Assembly: GCF_004331685.1 (NCBI RefSeq)
Contig: NZ_SJSM01000020.1
Coordinates: forward strand, 1 to 64,000
DNA length: 64,000 nucleotides
Direction: 5' to 3'
Source: Pedobacter hiemivivus
GTDB lineage: Bacteria; Bacteroidota; Bacteroidia; Sphingobacteriales; Sphingobacteriaceae
This document shows positions 45,801-54,153 of this stretch, in pieces; within the stretch, counting starts at the first letter, position 1; the number at the start of each line of letters is the position of its first letter. Position numbers and translations under genes: made by a program. The notes beneath the pieces were generated by a model. The model worked only from the letters and a program-made list of their open reading frames with translations. It searched no databases and was not told the origin of the DNA.

Positions 45801-45982
45801 GTGGTAAATCATTAAGAGTTTATGCAACTGCAAATGATGCTTTTATTCTTTTTTCAAAATATCGTAATAAGTATAGTGGTATAGATCCTGAAGCTATAAA
45901 TGCAGGCAATAACCGTGGAGAAGTGAATGTAGATACTCCTGCTACCTATTCGTTGATATTTGGGGTTAGTCTGACTTTGTAA
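42842..45982 (+). CDS. SusC/RagA family TonB-dependent outer-membrane transporter
   Basis: A 1046-residue outer-membrane transporter. After the signal peptide comes a carboxypeptidase-regulatory-like domain (VKGKVSDANGALPGVIVKLK), the TonB box/plug region (IIVVGYGTQRKSDITGSI, then LQGKAAGIDV and VDGIPYNGNINDFNPDDV) and a 22-strand barrel. There is no STN domain, so it should not signal to an anti-sigma factor. It imports oligosaccharides caught by its SusD partner, which follows 26 bp downstream. Energy comes from a TonB complex such as the one at 5.9 kb. Confidence 0.97.
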   Translation: MINRTTSSYWCIMIFLLCCSVVDALGKGNSINKVNHFKNQLTVKGKVSDANGALPGVIVKLKGSTNSTSTEGNGNYSLTIPDGTGTLVFSSIGYISQEIAVENRSVINVTLVAENKTLSEIIVVGYGTQRKSDITGSIVSINEKSLKEVPVANLSQALQGKAAGIDVQKGGGNSKPGSAPVIRIRGVRSISAENGPLFVVDGIPYNGNINDFNPDDVASIEVLKDASATAIYGARGANGVILVTSKRGKVGEPVVSYSGYAGVTKNLGKINVMNGEEYMNLKKWAVVNGNFVGTTPKYTGIDDPRILTDGIFAAEEIEGINTGRSTDWQDLIYKSGLNTNHQVSVSGGSEKTQYAVSAGYHNETGIYPGQAFARYTVKAGFDQQLGKRVKIGLSSLNTYNDTEGENANPMGQVLRASPLASPYDKDGKLLGFVPGSANQVWNPLADFVDGAKVENRKRFGTFTTLYGELSIADGLKYKFNGGVELKSDNYGNFYGSATSNNLGGLSTSNNRSAFRSNFTLENILTYDKVIAQNHKINFTGLFSYQEAYGQSNSFSNNDTPAELVYYNPAFGSNLVGTGDYEKWGIVSYMGRLNYGFKDKYLLTLTMRSDGSSRLSPGKKYQSFPSVAVAWNMQNESFLRDVKAVSSLKIRASYGRTGNTAIDPYQTLGALGAVPYNFGDQTTTGAYLVSVVNKDLRWEHTTTTDIGVDFGFFNNRLVGTVEVYRQLTDKLLLTKALPLTQGIPNSPVSNVGKTENNGLEFQLSTVNFKGDGKKEFSWTTDANVFLNRGKITALDQGAINDITNSRFVGEPIGTIFDYRKIGIWQNTPEDIALAKSLGLTVTGSGSVIGNIKVENANTTPNANGDQRITADDRVILGSSQPDWSGGLTNRFGYKNFDFTVVAFGRFGSTIISRVHNSGFANTFQGNYNNLNVHYWTPTNGENFWPKPNAASTNTPNNSTLGYFDGTFVKIRSLTLGYNLPSSVVGKIGGKSLRVYATANDAFILFSKYRNKYSGIDPEAINAGNNRGEVNVDTPATYSLIFGVSLTL

Positions 45983-46008
45983 TTTTATAAAATCAATCAA
46001 AAGGAATC

Positions 46009-47715
46009 ATGAAAAAGATATATACATGCCTACTAGCCTTCATATCGATTGTAACGATATCGGCTTGTAATAAAGCACTAAATGAAGAGCCACATTCTAT
46101 ACTGACACCTGATTTTTTTAAGACTACGCAGGGTTTTAAGAAAGGACTTGATGCTGCTTATGCAGGTACAAGAATGTTATGGGGTACTCAGAATTTATTT
46201 ACCATGACGGTAATAGGCACAGATGAATTTTACACGGGTAAAGATGGAAATAATGACATCAATAAATACAATAGCAATTACAATACTTCCAATGGCACTG
46301 TAACGTCTATTTGGAGAGAGTGCTACATTCATATCAATACTTGTAATGGTCTGCTAGAAAATGCAGCAACCGTACCTGATATTGATGAGGTTACTAAAAG
46401 TAGAATGGTTGCAGAAGCAAAATTCCTGAGAGCCAATTTCTATTTTATACTGGTTCAGTTTTGGGGCGATGTAACTTTAAGCAAAACGTTTCAGACCTCA
46501 GCAAACAATACTGCTGATCGCGCCCCAATGGCTAGTGTTTACGATTTAATTGTTCAAGATCTTAAAGATGCAATCGCCACACCAAGTCTTTTTGCTAGTC
46601 CTAAAACTGCTGGTGTTCGTCCAGGGCAGATTACTAAAGCAGCAGCACAACATGTACTGGCAAAAGTATACTTAACAAGGGCAGGTTCATCTGCTAAAAA
46701 AGCAACAGACTATACCGATGCCTATAATACAGCTATGGCGGTCATCAATACGAGTGGATTATCACTATTGCCTGATTTTGGAGATGTATATGCAGAGGGT
46801 AATGAAAATAGTCAAGAGGTGATATGGAACGTGCAGCATACGCCAAATTTAGCTTATAACGGCCCCAACAATAGTGGAGGAGCTGATAATGTGCTAAATC
46901 ATATGTGGGTGCCGCAATATGAGTTGCAACCTGGTATGAAGCGCGACGTATTTTACGGTAGACCTTATATCCGTTGTGTACCAACCCCATGGTTAACAAA
47001 TACGGCCTTTCAGGAACGTGTAAACGATACCAGGTATAACAAAACATTTCAAACAGTATGGAATTGTAATAATGCGGCTTCCATACCAGTGTGGCCAAAT
47101 CCACTTCCTGCTGGGGCACCCGCTGGTGCAGCTCCGGGAAAACCTAAGTTTGCTTTAGGTGACATCGCAATTCTGATGCCCGGCACTAATGACGCTACCG
47201 ATGCACAGATTGCAGCGGCACCTTATCTACTGATCCCTACACGTAAGTATACCACCAGTTTATCACCTTACATGAAGAAGTATAATGATACAAAGCGTGC
47301 GGATTTAAATTACCCTTCAATAAGACCAGTAATTGTATATCGTCTCGCTGAAACTTATCTAATTGCTTCTGAAGCTGCTTATATGGGTGGTGGACCTGCT
47401 GGAGATGCGCTGACATTAATTAATACGGTACGTAGAAGAGCGGCCTTCCCAAGTGCTAACCCTGCTGTAATGAACGTAGGCAGTATCCCGTCTATAGATT
47501 TTATTTTAGATGAACGATCCAGAGAGCTATGCGGAGAACAGGTAAGGTGGTTAGATTTGGTAAGAACAGGGAAGCTTGAAGAAAGGGTGAAATTGTATAA
47601 CACTGAAGCAGGAGCAAATATTAAACCTTTTCACGTGCTAAGACCTATTCCTCAAAACCAGATAGATGCGGTTAATGTAGGCCCTAAGTACCCGCAAAAC
47701 CCGGGTTGGTTTTAA
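46009..47715 (+). CDS. RagB/SusD family outer-membrane lipoprotein
   Basis: A 568-residue surface lipoprotein that binds glycans and forms the lid of the SusC pore. The signal peptide ends in the lipobox ISAC, with the Cys at about residue 20. Typical SusD features follow: the LNEEPHSIL start, helical TPR-like units (AKFLRANFYFILVQFWGDV), and the C-terminal LDERSRELCGEQVRWLDLVR segment. The glycan specificity cannot be read directly. Confidence 0.96.
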   Translation: MKKIYTCLLAFISIVTISACNKALNEEPHSILTPDFFKTTQGFKKGLDAAYAGTRMLWGTQNLFTMTVIGTDEFYTGKDGNNDINKYNSNYNTSNGTVTSIWRECYIHINTCNGLLENAATVPDIDEVTKSRMVAEAKFLRANFYFILVQFWGDVTLSKTFQTSANNTADRAPMASVYDLIVQDLKDAIATPSLFASPKTAGVRPGQITKAAAQHVLAKVYLTRAGSSAKKATDYTDAYNTAMAVINTSGLSLLPDFGDVYAEGNENSQEVIWNVQHTPNLAYNGPNNSGGADNVLNHMWVPQYELQPGMKRDVFYGRPYIRCVPTPWLTNTAFQERVNDTRYNKTFQTVWNCNNAASIPVWPNPLPAGAPAGAAPGKPKFALGDIAILMPGTNDATDAQIAAAPYLLIPTRKYTTSLSPYMKKYNDTKRADLNYPSIRPVIVYRLAETYLIASEAAYMGGGPAGDALTLINTVRRRAAFPSANPAVMNVGSIPSIDFILDERSRELCGEQVRWLDLVRTGKLEERVKLYNTEAGANIKPFHVLRPIPQNQIDAVNVGPKYPQNPGWF

Positions 47716-47756
47716 GGTTTTAAATAAAAACGTAATTTAAATACTTTAAATAGATA

Positions 47757-49313
47757 ATGATCCGAACAATTAAAATGAAATTACTGGTTAGTTTATTCAT
47801 GCTTGCAGCTTTTACCACTTGTGTAAAAGCTGCTGATTTCAACATTCTTAAATATGGAGCAGTTGGAGATGGTGTTACCTTAAACACTGCAGCCATACAA
47901 AAAGCAATTGATGAATGTCATCAATCAGGTGGGGGGAAGGTGATCTTCCCTGAAGGGAAATTTCTTTCTGGCACAATTGTATTGAAAGACAATTGTACCA
48001 TCCATTTTGAGAAAAATGCGGTCCTATTGGGTAGCGTGGATCTGAAAGACTACAAAAACTTAGACCCTTTTACAGAAGGCTTAGGTATTGATGTAGGATG
48101 GGCGCTTTTAGTGGCTGTCGATGCAAAAAATATTGGACTGGAAGGTGCTGGGACTATTGACGGTCAAGGTTCGGCTATAAAAGCCAAACACATCTTAACA
48201 GATACGCGTCCTGAAGGGCAGCGTTGGGGCATGAGACCATTTTTGGTGCGTATTGTTCGTTGTGATGGGGTAACGGTAAAGGATGTGACCTTAAAGTACG
48301 CTGGAGCATGGACCTCACATTACTTTCAAAGTAAAAATCTTCGCATAGAGGATGTGAAGATCCAGAGTGTTGGTGTAGCACATAATGATGGAATAGGTAT
48401 TGATGGCTGCCAGGATGTAATCATTAAAAATTGTGATGTAGTGAGTGGGGATGACGCTTTGGTGTTTAAAACTACATCTAGTAAGATGGCTTGCCGAAAC
48501 ATAGTTGTGAGCGGATTGCGCCTTAAAAGCAGTCAGGCTGGAATTAAAATGGGTACCGAATCTATGGCAGCTTTCGAAAACATCAAAATTTCAAATTGCC
48601 ATATTTATGAAACCAGAAATGGTGGGATAAAATTGCTTACAGTTGATGGGGCAAATTTACGGAATGTAGAGATTTCAGACATCACTATGGAGGATGTAAG
48701 AACGCCCATGCTTTTCCGCCTAGGCTCGAGGTTGAGCGTATTTCGTAAAAACAGTGAGACTCAGCAACCGACAGGTACATTTGAAAACGTAGTGATTAGA
48801 AATGTTAAAGCAAACGCTTCAGCAAATTCACAGCTGATGCCACCAACAGGGATATTAATAACAGGAGTGCCGGGCCATTATATTACTGGTTTAACCCTGG
48901 AGAATATTGAGATTAGTTTGGCAGGTGGTGGATTGGCAGAACATGCTCGTCAGGCTGTACCAGAGGCTATAGATCAATATCCAGAGGTAAAAACTTTTGG
49001 TCCTCGTGTACCGGCTTACGGGATTTGGGCAAGGCATGTAAAAGGATTGAAGCTTAAAAACGTAAAATTCAATTTAGCCAGTAATGATTTAAGACCAGCA
49101 TTGGTATGTGAAGATGGTATAGGTGTTGAAGTATCTAATTGGAAGTTACCAGAGACCACAGGTGCAGAGTCGATCATCAGATTCGAAAATGTACAAAATG
49201 CCCAGGTTAAAGATGTGACAGGCAAAGTTACCGCAAAGAAATTTGTACTTGTTGAAGGAAACAGCAAGGCAATTAGTATAAAAGATAATAAAATCTCTGG
49301 TACAACTAATTAA
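47757..49313 (+). CDS. GH28-like exported polysaccharide hydrolase
   Basis: A 518-residue exported right-handed beta-helix protein; an in-frame ATG at 47775 (MKLLVSLF) is equally good for the signal peptide. The N-terminus has the pectate-lyase-3 pattern NILKYGAVGDGVTLNTAAIQ. GH28 landmarks are present as HNDGIGIDGC and VSGDDALVF, giving candidate catalytic aspartates. The usual GHG and RIK motifs are changed to SQAGIKMGTES and GGIKLLT. It probably acts on a pectin-type or related plant polysaccharide as the last gene of the PUL, but the altered motifs leave the substrate and mechanism open. Confidence 0.85.
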   Translation: MIRTIKMKLLVSLFMLAAFTTCVKAADFNILKYGAVGDGVTLNTAAIQKAIDECHQSGGGKVIFPEGKFLSGTIVLKDNCTIHFEKNAVLLGSVDLKDYKNLDPFTEGLGIDVGWALLVAVDAKNIGLEGAGTIDGQGSAIKAKHILTDTRPEGQRWGMRPFLVRIVRCDGVTVKDVTLKYAGAWTSHYFQSKNLRIEDVKIQSVGVAHNDGIGIDGCQDVIIKNCDVVSGDDALVFKTTSSKMACRNIVVSGLRLKSSQAGIKMGTESMAAFENIKISNCHIYETRNGGIKLLTVDGANLRNVEISDITMEDVRTPMLFRLGSRLSVFRKNSETQQPTGTFENVVIRNVKANASANSQLMPPTGILITGVPGHYITGLTLENIEISLAGGGLAEHARQAVPEAIDQYPEVKTFGPRVPAYGIWARHVKGLKLKNVKFNLASNDLRPALVCEDGIGVEVSNWKLPETTGAESIIRFENVQNAQVKDVTGKVTAKKFVLVEGNSKAISIKDNKISGTTN

Positions 49314-49320
49314 TCTATTG

Positions 49321-49358
49321 TCAGTAGCCTAACAGCTCAAAAATGGTTAGGCTACTGA
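49321..49358 (+). terminator. Terminator of the PUL operon
   Basis: TCAGTAGCCTAAC (49321-49333) and GTTAGGCTACTGA (49346-49358) form a perfect 13-bp stem with a 12-nt loop, followed within 6 bp by a T run. The 3' arm contains the stop codon of the convergent YdcF-like gene (49347-49349). Confidence 0.88.
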
Positions 49359-50063
49359 TAATGATTTTTTCTCAGACAGTTGTTTAACATGATCCAACTC
49401 ATTGCGGATTCCATCAATAGGGAAGTCACCTCTTTCGCCATAAGTTAGCAACCTTAAATATTCTCCCCAAACCAAATCTCGTCCATATACTGTTTTAGAC
49501 CACATCTGTCTGCTGATTGGATATTTTGCGATATCAGTAGTTAAAGGCAAAGGAATACAATGCAGTTCTACGGTAGGAAAAAATCTTTTTAAAGATAAAG
49601 CGGCCCTTGTAGAGGCGTAGGAATGCGACAAAAAGGTAATGCTTCTAATGTTTGCAAAAGAAACTATTTTCTGCGCTTCAACTATATTCTCAATGATATT
49701 CTTTGATTTGTTTTCTGTGTAAATCTTTTTATCTGCATATTTTTCAACTGGAATATGCGATTTGATTTGCTCAGATTCTGCTTCTTTTTTATAAAAGGAG
49801 CCGCTGTAGTTGGCAATTCCACCTGTAATTAAGACTTGATTTACGAACCCTGCATTTAGCATGTATGTAATAATATCAGCAATTTCGCGATGCTGAACAT
49901 TCGAACCGAATACAAAAAGAAGGTCAGATGCAACTAAACTTTCTTCCTGAAAACAGAGTGTTGTTAGTGCTGAAATTAACTCAGCATCCATATCTGGGCT
50001 TGCCGGAACTTTTAGAATTTCCCGCTGTAATTCTTCTGACATATAATTGGGTAATTTATACAT
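49347..50063 (-). CDS. YdcF/ElyC family (DUF218) protein
   Basis: A 238-residue protein with the DUF218 pattern: DLLFVFGSNVQ, VNQVLITGGIANYSG, the TENKSKNIIENIVEA helix and SHSYASTRAALSLKRF. Members are thought to handle envelope or cofactor chemistry, but function is not established. There is no obvious membrane helix, so this looks like a soluble cytosolic version. It is divergent from the Ku gene and convergent with the PUL. Confidence 0.85.
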   Translation of the reverse strand: MYKLPNYMSEELQREILKVPASPDMDAELISALTTLCFQEESLVASDLLFVFGSNVQHREIADIITYMLNAGFVNQVLITGGIANYSGSFYKKEAESEQIKSHIPVEKYADKKIYTENKSKNIIENIVEAQKIVSFANIRSITFLSHSYASTRAALSLKRFFPTVELHCIPLPLTTDIAKYPISRQMWSKTVYGRDLVWGEYLRLLTYGERGDFPIDGIRNELDHVKQLSEKKSLSVA

Positions 50064-50184
50064 AGACGTTAATCGCGGTAGATTTGCTACAACGAGAGGT
50101 AAATATTTTTTTGGAACCTTTTTACCAGCTGTTTGTTCTTAAATTAACCTTGGTTTTTTGAATGTTGTTTTTAATCCTATAAAA

Positions 50185-50949
50185 ATGAGATCAATATGGA
50201 ACGGTTCGATAGGCTTTGGCCTGGTTAATATTCCTGTTAAGCTATATTCAGGAGTACACAGTAGCAGCCTTGATTTAGATATGTTGGATGAGCGAGATCA
50301 TGCCAATATAAGATTCAAGAGGGTGAACGAGAAAACCCATAAGGAGGTAGCATATGAGCATATTGTAAAAGGATATTTTTTAAAAGATCGTTACATCGTA
50401 CTGGATGAGCATGATTTTGAAGAAGTAAAGCCCGAAAAGACGAAGCTCATAGAGATTGAGAATTTTGTGAATATCGCAGAAATTAGCCCTATTTATTACG
50501 AAACCTCGTATTATACACAACCGGATACTCAGGGTAAAAGAGCTTATGTTTTGTTACTTAAGGCTCTTATGAAGTCTAAAATGGCCGGAGTTGCCCGTTT
50601 TGTATTAAGAAATAGCGAAAATCTATGTGTCATACATCCCATGAATGGGATTATCGTGATTACAAAGATTCGATTTCAGGAAGAAATCCGTGATACAAAA
50701 GAAGTCGAGCTAAAAGAAGCGGTTACCATTAACCCCAAAGAGTTAGAAGTCGGTTTGGCCTTAATTAAACAATACACTTCTGCTTTTAATATTGATTCTT
50801 TTAAAAATGATTATTCAAACGAGCTGCTAAAGATCATTAATGCGAAGGCGAAAGGTAAACGGGCAACAGTTAAAAAGATTAAGCCTAAAAAGGCAGTTAG
50901 CGAAGATTTATATGATCAATTAATGGAAAGCTTAAATAAAAGAGCCTGA
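50185..50949 (+). CDS. Ku protein (bacterial NHEJ)
   Basis: A 254-residue protein from the ATG at 50185 (MRSIWNGSIGFGLVNIPVKLY, the canonical Ku start); a TTG at 50158 lies further upstream. The central beta-barrel ring segments are visible (VKGYFLKDRYIVLDEHDFE, YYTQPDTQGKRAYVLL, MAGVARFVLR), and the C-terminus is lysine-rich. Ku homodimers bind DNA ends and recruit LigD. The ligD gene follows 20 bp downstream, so the two form a complete end-joining operon. Confidence 0.96.
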   Translation: MRSIWNGSIGFGLVNIPVKLYSGVHSSSLDLDMLDERDHANIRFKRVNEKTHKEVAYEHIVKGYFLKDRYIVLDEHDFEEVKPEKTKLIEIENFVNIAEISPIYYETSYYTQPDTQGKRAYVLLLKALMKSKMAGVARFVLRNSENLCVIHPMNGIIVITKIRFQEEIRDTKEVELKEAVTINPKELEVGLALIKQYTSAFNIDSFKNDYSNELLKIINAKAKGKRATVKKIKPKKAVSEDLYDQLMESLNKRA

Positions 50950-50969
50950 TTGGCACTTTAATATTTTTA

Positions 50970-53471
50970 ATGATGTCTTTAGAAAAATATAAACAGAAAA
51001 GAGATTTTAGTCAGACTAAAGAACCTGCCGCAGGTAAGGCAACAGGGAAGAAGCTGAGCTTCGTAGTGCAGCGCCATCATGCTTCTAGTTTGCACTATGA
51101 CTTTCGATTGGAGATGGATGGTGTATTGAAAAGCTGGGCGGTGCCTAAAGGACCTTCATTAAATCCTGGAGATAAACGATTGGCTATGATGGTAGAAGAT
51201 CACCCTTTTGATTATAAAGATTTTGAGGGTGAAATACCTGCAGGAAATTATGGGGGCGGTGTAGTCACGATTTTTGATAAAGGCACTTATTCTGCCCTTG
51301 ATAAGGGGACAGAAAAAGACTTGAAGAAAGGGTTAAATCAGGGTGACCTTAAGTTTAAACTGAATGGCAAAATTTTAAAGGGAGAATTTGTGCTGGTACG
51401 CTTTAAAAATTCCGAGCAAAATGCATGGTTGTTGATCAAGCACAATGATAAATATGCAGTTAAAGGAAAGTTCAATAGCGAAGATTTGGTGCCCGCGGCT
51501 ATAAAAAAACTCGGGGTTGATTTTAAGAAAAGGAGTAAAACAGAAAAAAAGGGCAAGCCGACAAATCGTAATGATCCTACCAAAATTTCAGAAAAGCAAA
51601 GTGATGAGGTCTTTCAACCGATGTTGGCAAGATTATCTGCCCATATATTTGATGATCCTGATTGGATTTACGAACGTAAGTTGGATGGATATCGGGCACT
51701 GGCTTATGTGACTGAAAAAGATGAGGCTAAGCTCATCTCAAGAAATGGAATTGATTTTAGCACTACTTACCCTTCAATTGTAAATGCCCTAAAAGCTTTG
51801 GGGCTTGAGGCTGTAATAGATGGTGAATTGGTGGTTTTGGACAAAGCCGGTAAAACCAGTTTTCAGCTATTACAAGACTACGATTATAAAAAAAAGGATG
51901 TACAGCTAAGGTTCTATGTATTTGATCTGTTATCCCTAAATGGCCATGATATCAGAAGTATGGAGCTGGTAAAGCGAAAGGAGCTCTTAAGTAAAGTCAT
52001 TCAAGGATTGGCTGACTCAGTAATCGTCTATAATGAACATCGCCTAGCTGAGGGGAAAGCGCTTTTTAAAGAAGCACAAAAGCTGGGTTGGGAAGGGGTT
52101 ATTGGAAAAAATAGTCTGAGCCAATATTTAAGCAATAAAAGAACGGATTCCTGGCTAAAGTTTAAATTTCAACTTACCCAGGAGGCCATCATTATTGGTT
52201 ACTCTAAACCGGAGGGGGAAAGGGGATATTTTGGTGCATTAGCATTAGCGATTTATGAGGGAAGCACGCTTACCTATATTGGTAATTGCGGTTCAGGATA
52301 TAATGATAAAAGCTTAAAGACCATATATGAACAAATGCAGTCCTTAATCACCACTCAAAAACCAGTTGAACAAGCGGTACATAAAGAAAAAAGTTTTACC
52401 TGGATTAGGCCAGGATTGGTATGTGAGGTAGCTTACGCTGAATGGACTGCAGACCGGCATCTGCGTCATCCTGTTTTTAAAGGTCTACGTTTAGATAAAG
52501 CAGCCAAGGATGTTGTACATGAGGAAGTGGAGGAAGACTTGAAACCTGATAAACAGAAAAATGAAATGGTTGATGAAAAAGAAGAACAGTTTGGTAGTAA
52601 AAAAGTAAAATTAACTAACCTAAATAAGTTGTACTGGCCAGTAGAAAAAATTAGTAAAGGCGAACTGATTAATTATTATAAAGAAGTTGCAGCCTACATT
52701 TTACCACATTTAAAAGATAAACCTTTATCGCTTAACAGACATCCTAATGGCATTACAAAGCCTGGTTTTTTTCAGAAAGATCTGGATACCGATAAAATAC
52801 CATCCTGGATTAAATCTGCCCCGATGCATTCGGATAGTAACAACAAGGATATTGACTACCTGATCTGTAATGACGAAGCTACTTTATTGTGGATGGTAAA
52901 TTTGGGCTGTATCGAGATCAATCCTTGGTTAAGTACTTATAAAAAACCTGAAGCGCCATTATTTGCCGTACTTGATCTTGATCCTCATGATATCGATTTT
53001 AATGAAGTGATCGCTGTTGCCTTAACCGCTAAAATGTTGCTGGATCAGCGTAAAATCAGTTCATTTATTAAAACCTCGGGTTCCAAGGGCTTGCATATAT
53101 TTATTCCCCTTACTGGAAACTACAATTATGACATTACACGGGATTTTACTCGTTATTTGGGACAGCTTATTTTCGAAATACATCCAAATACAACAAGTCT
53201 GGAGCGTAGTCCGTCAAAACGTAAAGGCCGTATCTACCTTGATTTTCTTCAAAATAGTAGGGGGCAGACTATCGCTGCACCTTATTCAGTTAGACCGAAA
53301 CCAGGAGCTACAGTATCTGCCCCACTTAAATGGGAAGAAGTTAAAATAGGTTTAAAGATTCAGGATTTTCATATTTTTAATATGCCCGATCGATTAAAAG
53401 ATACAGGAGATATATGGAAAGACCTGAAGCTGGCTAAAAATGATTTAAAAAAAGCTTTAAAGTTATTTTAA
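50970..53471 (+). CDS. ligD: DNA ligase D
   Basis: An 833-residue multidomain repair enzyme. The order is phosphoesterase (residues ~30-160; candidate metal and catalytic residues His42, Asp44, Arg46 and His78), ATP-dependent ligase (residues ~215-515; nucleophile Lys237 in ERKLDGYRA), and primase/polymerase (residues ~540-830; catalytic Asp pair in DLDPHD). This PE-ligase-polymerase order is the one seen in Pseudomonas and many Bacteroidota, not the mycobacterial order. An ATG at 50973 is an alternative start. Its 3' end overlaps the convergent DUF4142 gene by nine bases. Confidence 0.96.
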   Translation: MMSLEKYKQKRDFSQTKEPAAGKATGKKLSFVVQRHHASSLHYDFRLEMDGVLKSWAVPKGPSLNPGDKRLAMMVEDHPFDYKDFEGEIPAGNYGGGVVTIFDKGTYSALDKGTEKDLKKGLNQGDLKFKLNGKILKGEFVLVRFKNSEQNAWLLIKHNDKYAVKGKFNSEDLVPAAIKKLGVDFKKRSKTEKKGKPTNRNDPTKISEKQSDEVFQPMLARLSAHIFDDPDWIYERKLDGYRALAYVTEKDEAKLISRNGIDFSTTYPSIVNALKALGLEAVIDGELVVLDKAGKTSFQLLQDYDYKKKDVQLRFYVFDLLSLNGHDIRSMELVKRKELLSKVIQGLADSVIVYNEHRLAEGKALFKEAQKLGWEGVIGKNSLSQYLSNKRTDSWLKFKFQLTQEAIIIGYSKPEGERGYFGALALAIYEGSTLTYIGNCGSGYNDKSLKTIYEQMQSLITTQKPVEQAVHKEKSFTWIRPGLVCEVAYAEWTADRHLRHPVFKGLRLDKAAKDVVHEEVEEDLKPDKQKNEMVDEKEEQFGSKKVKLTNLNKLYWPVEKISKGELINYYKEVAAYILPHLKDKPLSLNRHPNGITKPGFFQKDLDTDKIPSWIKSAPMHSDSNNKDIDYLICNDEATLLWMVNLGCIEINPWLSTYKKPEAPLFAVLDLDPHDIDFNEVIAVALTAKMLLDQRKISSFIKTSGSKGLHIFIPLTGNYNYDITRDFTRYLGQLIFEIHPNTTSLERSPSKRKGRIYLDFLQNSRGQTIAAPYSVRPKPGATVSAPLKWEEVKIGLKIQDFHIFNMPDRLKDTGDIWKDLKLAKNDLKKALKLF

Positions 53472-54047
53472 ATGTTTACTTATATCCATAGCCAGCGTAT
53501 AATGTTGTTCAATTTTGCGTAATGCAGGGATAGCGAAATTTTGTAGCGGGCTATCTCCTGAAGTTGTTGCAGATTTAAAAAGTTCAAGTGCCTTAACATG
53601 GCCTTTTACCATCATTTCCATGTAGTGTTTTTCGAATTCATTTACTGGCATCTTTTGTAGCTCGGCAATATGGTCCAGATCCTCTTTGGGGAGTACGGTT
53701 GGTAAAGGTATTTTTTTACTGTCAGCCAATACTTTCAGTCGTTCAGCAATTTTCGTGTGGTCTTTTATCATTCGTCTTGCATATCTCTTAATGTGTATGT
53801 CTGTAGCTTTTTGCGCTGCTACTTTTCCTAATTCTATTTCCAACATACCATCCAAGGCGGCTTCATTCATAAAAATGGTTAAGTTAGCTCCCCTGTTTAG
53901 TCCTAAAGTATCCGGTATAATGGCCTCATCAGGTGCAGGTGCTCTGGTTTCTGACTGTTCGGTTTTTACTCTTTTTTCCGGGCTTTGGCAAGCTTGTAGT
54001 ACTAAAAAATTGAGGATCACTACAGCTAATATTATTTTTGTTTTCAT
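53463..54047 (-). CDS. DUF4142 domain lipoprotein
   Basis: A 194-residue protein with a lipoprotein signal peptide (lipobox LQAC, Cys20). The mature part is a ferritin-like helical bundle of the DUF4142 type: LTIFMNEAALDGMLEIELGKVA, KRYARRMIKDHTKIAERLKVL, YMEMMVKGHVKALELF. The family is often outer-membrane or periplasmic and is linked to stress in some bacteria; no reaction is known. It is divergent from the histidine kinase by about 100 bp and overlaps ligD at its 3' end. Confidence 0.88.
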   Translation of the reverse strand: MKTKIILAVVILNFLVLQACQSPEKRVKTEQSETRAPAPDEAIIPDTLGLNRGANLTIFMNEAALDGMLEIELGKVAAQKATDIHIKRYARRMIKDHTKIAERLKVLADSKKIPLPTVLPKEDLDHIAELQKMPVNEFEKHYMEMMVKGHVKALELFKSATTSGDSPLQNFAIPALRKIEQHYTLAMDISKHLK

Positions 54048-54153
54048 AAGGTAAGCTATTAAGTGTTAGGTTTTTTAAACTACAATTTAAAGCTGAAAAT
54101 GTTTTTATAATGTACTACAATTCCCATGGTTAATATTAACTTTGGGAATTCAC

